Assembly (NCBI GenBank): GCA_022564085.1
Contig: JADFMC010000162.1
Span: 1-5,225 of the forward strand
Direction: 5' to 3'
Length of the DNA stretch: 5,225 nucleotides
From: Fidelibacterota bacterium
Lineage (GTDB): Bacteria; Fidelibacterota; Marinisomatia; SCGC-AAA003-L08; TS1B11
Below, one piece after another: positions 4,727 to 5,225 of this stretch. The notes under the pieces were generated by a model. The model was not told the origin of the DNA. It made no database searches and saw nothing but the letters and a program-made list of their open reading frames with translations. Both the position numbers and the translations under genes were made by a program. Each line of letters starts with the position of its first letter. Within the stretch, counting starts at the first letter, position 1.

Positions 4727-5225
4727 ACGAAATGAAACGACCAGATGATGTGGGGCAAGTCGATGCGCTCCAGGACGGTGCCCCTCATCAGCCGGGTTAA
4801 TCCGAAGGCGAAGGCGTAGTTGGCCAGGTACAGTGTGCCAATCAGTCCCATCTGGAAAGCCATCGGTTCCATGGCCTCGGAGGCAATGGTTAGCCGCCCG
4901 GCGGAGCGGTAGGGCGGCGGCTCCTTGAGCACCCCCCGGCGCACCGCCTCGTCGATGTCTTCCATGCCCTTTATCAAAGTAGTTTCCCGGTTGCGGATGA
5001 CCCGCTGGATCAACGGTATTCCCACGAAATAGGCGATCAGAAAACCGATGGCCGCCAAGGTCAGTCCCACCACGCCGCCGCCCTCAAAACCAAACTTCTC
5101 CCAGCTGTGGCCGATGCTGTAGGCCAGGCCGGGGCCCATACCGAAGCCCAGTGGTACCAGCAAGCCGATACCGGCGAACAGGACGGGCATCAAGGGGTGG
5201 ATCAACAATAGGGCCACCAGCAGAC
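4714..5225 (-). CDS. GltS-like sodium:glutamate symporter, N-terminal part (5' end outside window)
   Basis: The first visible half of the same symporter. The frame is open to the window edge. The codons before the GTG at 5217 read LL and join the hydrophobic segment LLVALLLIHPLM, so that GTG is internal and the real start lies beyond 5225. Counting residues from 5217, the features are hydrophobic segments at about 2-24, 48-74 and 121-142. A pore-type loop GFGMGPGLAYSIGHSWEKFG (24-43) corresponds to the GHGTA region of GltS, followed by GGGVVGLTLAAIGFLIAYFV (46-65). A charged cytoplasmic loop (75-105) ends in KEPPPYRS. The frame ends at TGA (4716-4714) as WSFHFVWAA, where the family should continue WSFHFVWGGLI. 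One G added to the GGG run at 4724-4722 gives exactly that and joins it to the frame ending at 4157. The promoter is outside the window. Confidence 0.7.
   Translation of the reverse strand, partial: LLVALLLIHPLMPVLFAGIGLLVPLGFGMGPGLAYSIGHSWEKFGFEGGGVVGLTLAAIGFLIAYFVGIPLIQRVIRNRETTLIKGMEDIDEAVRRGVLKEPPPYRSAGRLTIASEAMEPMAFQMGLIGTLYLANYAFAFGLTRLMRGTVLERIDLPHIIWSFHFVWAA

Overview
The window is a bacterial chromosomal segment of moderately high GC in which every supported gene lies on the minus strand, so it reads biologically from high to low coordinates. Nothing here fixes the taxon. The combination of a lipoprotein-type DUF885 peptidase, a DAK2-domain relic beside plsY, a GltS-like symporter and short intergenic repeats fits an uncultured environmental bacterium, perhaps of an FCB-like phylum. 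That placement is a guess.

Layout in transcription order. (1) 5225-4157 holds a sodium:glutamate symporter (GltS-like) gene whose 5' end lies outside the window. It is broken into two reading frames at a run of three G (minus strand, 4724-4722). One extra G would restore a single protein across the break. (2) 4156-3689 is about 470 bases without a convincing gene, with several short repeats. (3) 3688-1922 is a complete 588-residue DUF885 lipoprotein, a probable zinc-dependent peptidase. (4) 1921-1563 is about 360 bases without a gene and contains a second copy of a repeat also seen upstream of the DUF885 gene. (5) 1562-1266 is the truncated, degenerate N-terminus of a DAK2-domain protein (fatty acid kinase FakA type). 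Its stop overlaps the plsY start as ATGA. (6) 1269-622 is an intact plsY, glycerol-3-phosphate acyltransferase. (7) 517-1 is a BrnT/BrnA-type toxin-antitoxin operon with a clear promoter overlapped by three alternating half-sites. The antitoxin runs off the left edge.

How the parts relate. FakA-type enzymes make acyl-phosphate from free fatty acids, and PlsY uses acyl-phosphate to acylate glycerol-3-phosphate. The relic plus plsY therefore looks like what remains of a fatty-acid-salvage/phospholipid-synthesis operon. The toxin-antitoxin pair is a self-contained accessory module. A broken transporter, a truncated kinase gene, repeat-bearing spacers and a TA module all within 5 kb suggest a region undergoing decay and rearrangement. 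I found no clearly new defence or mobile system.
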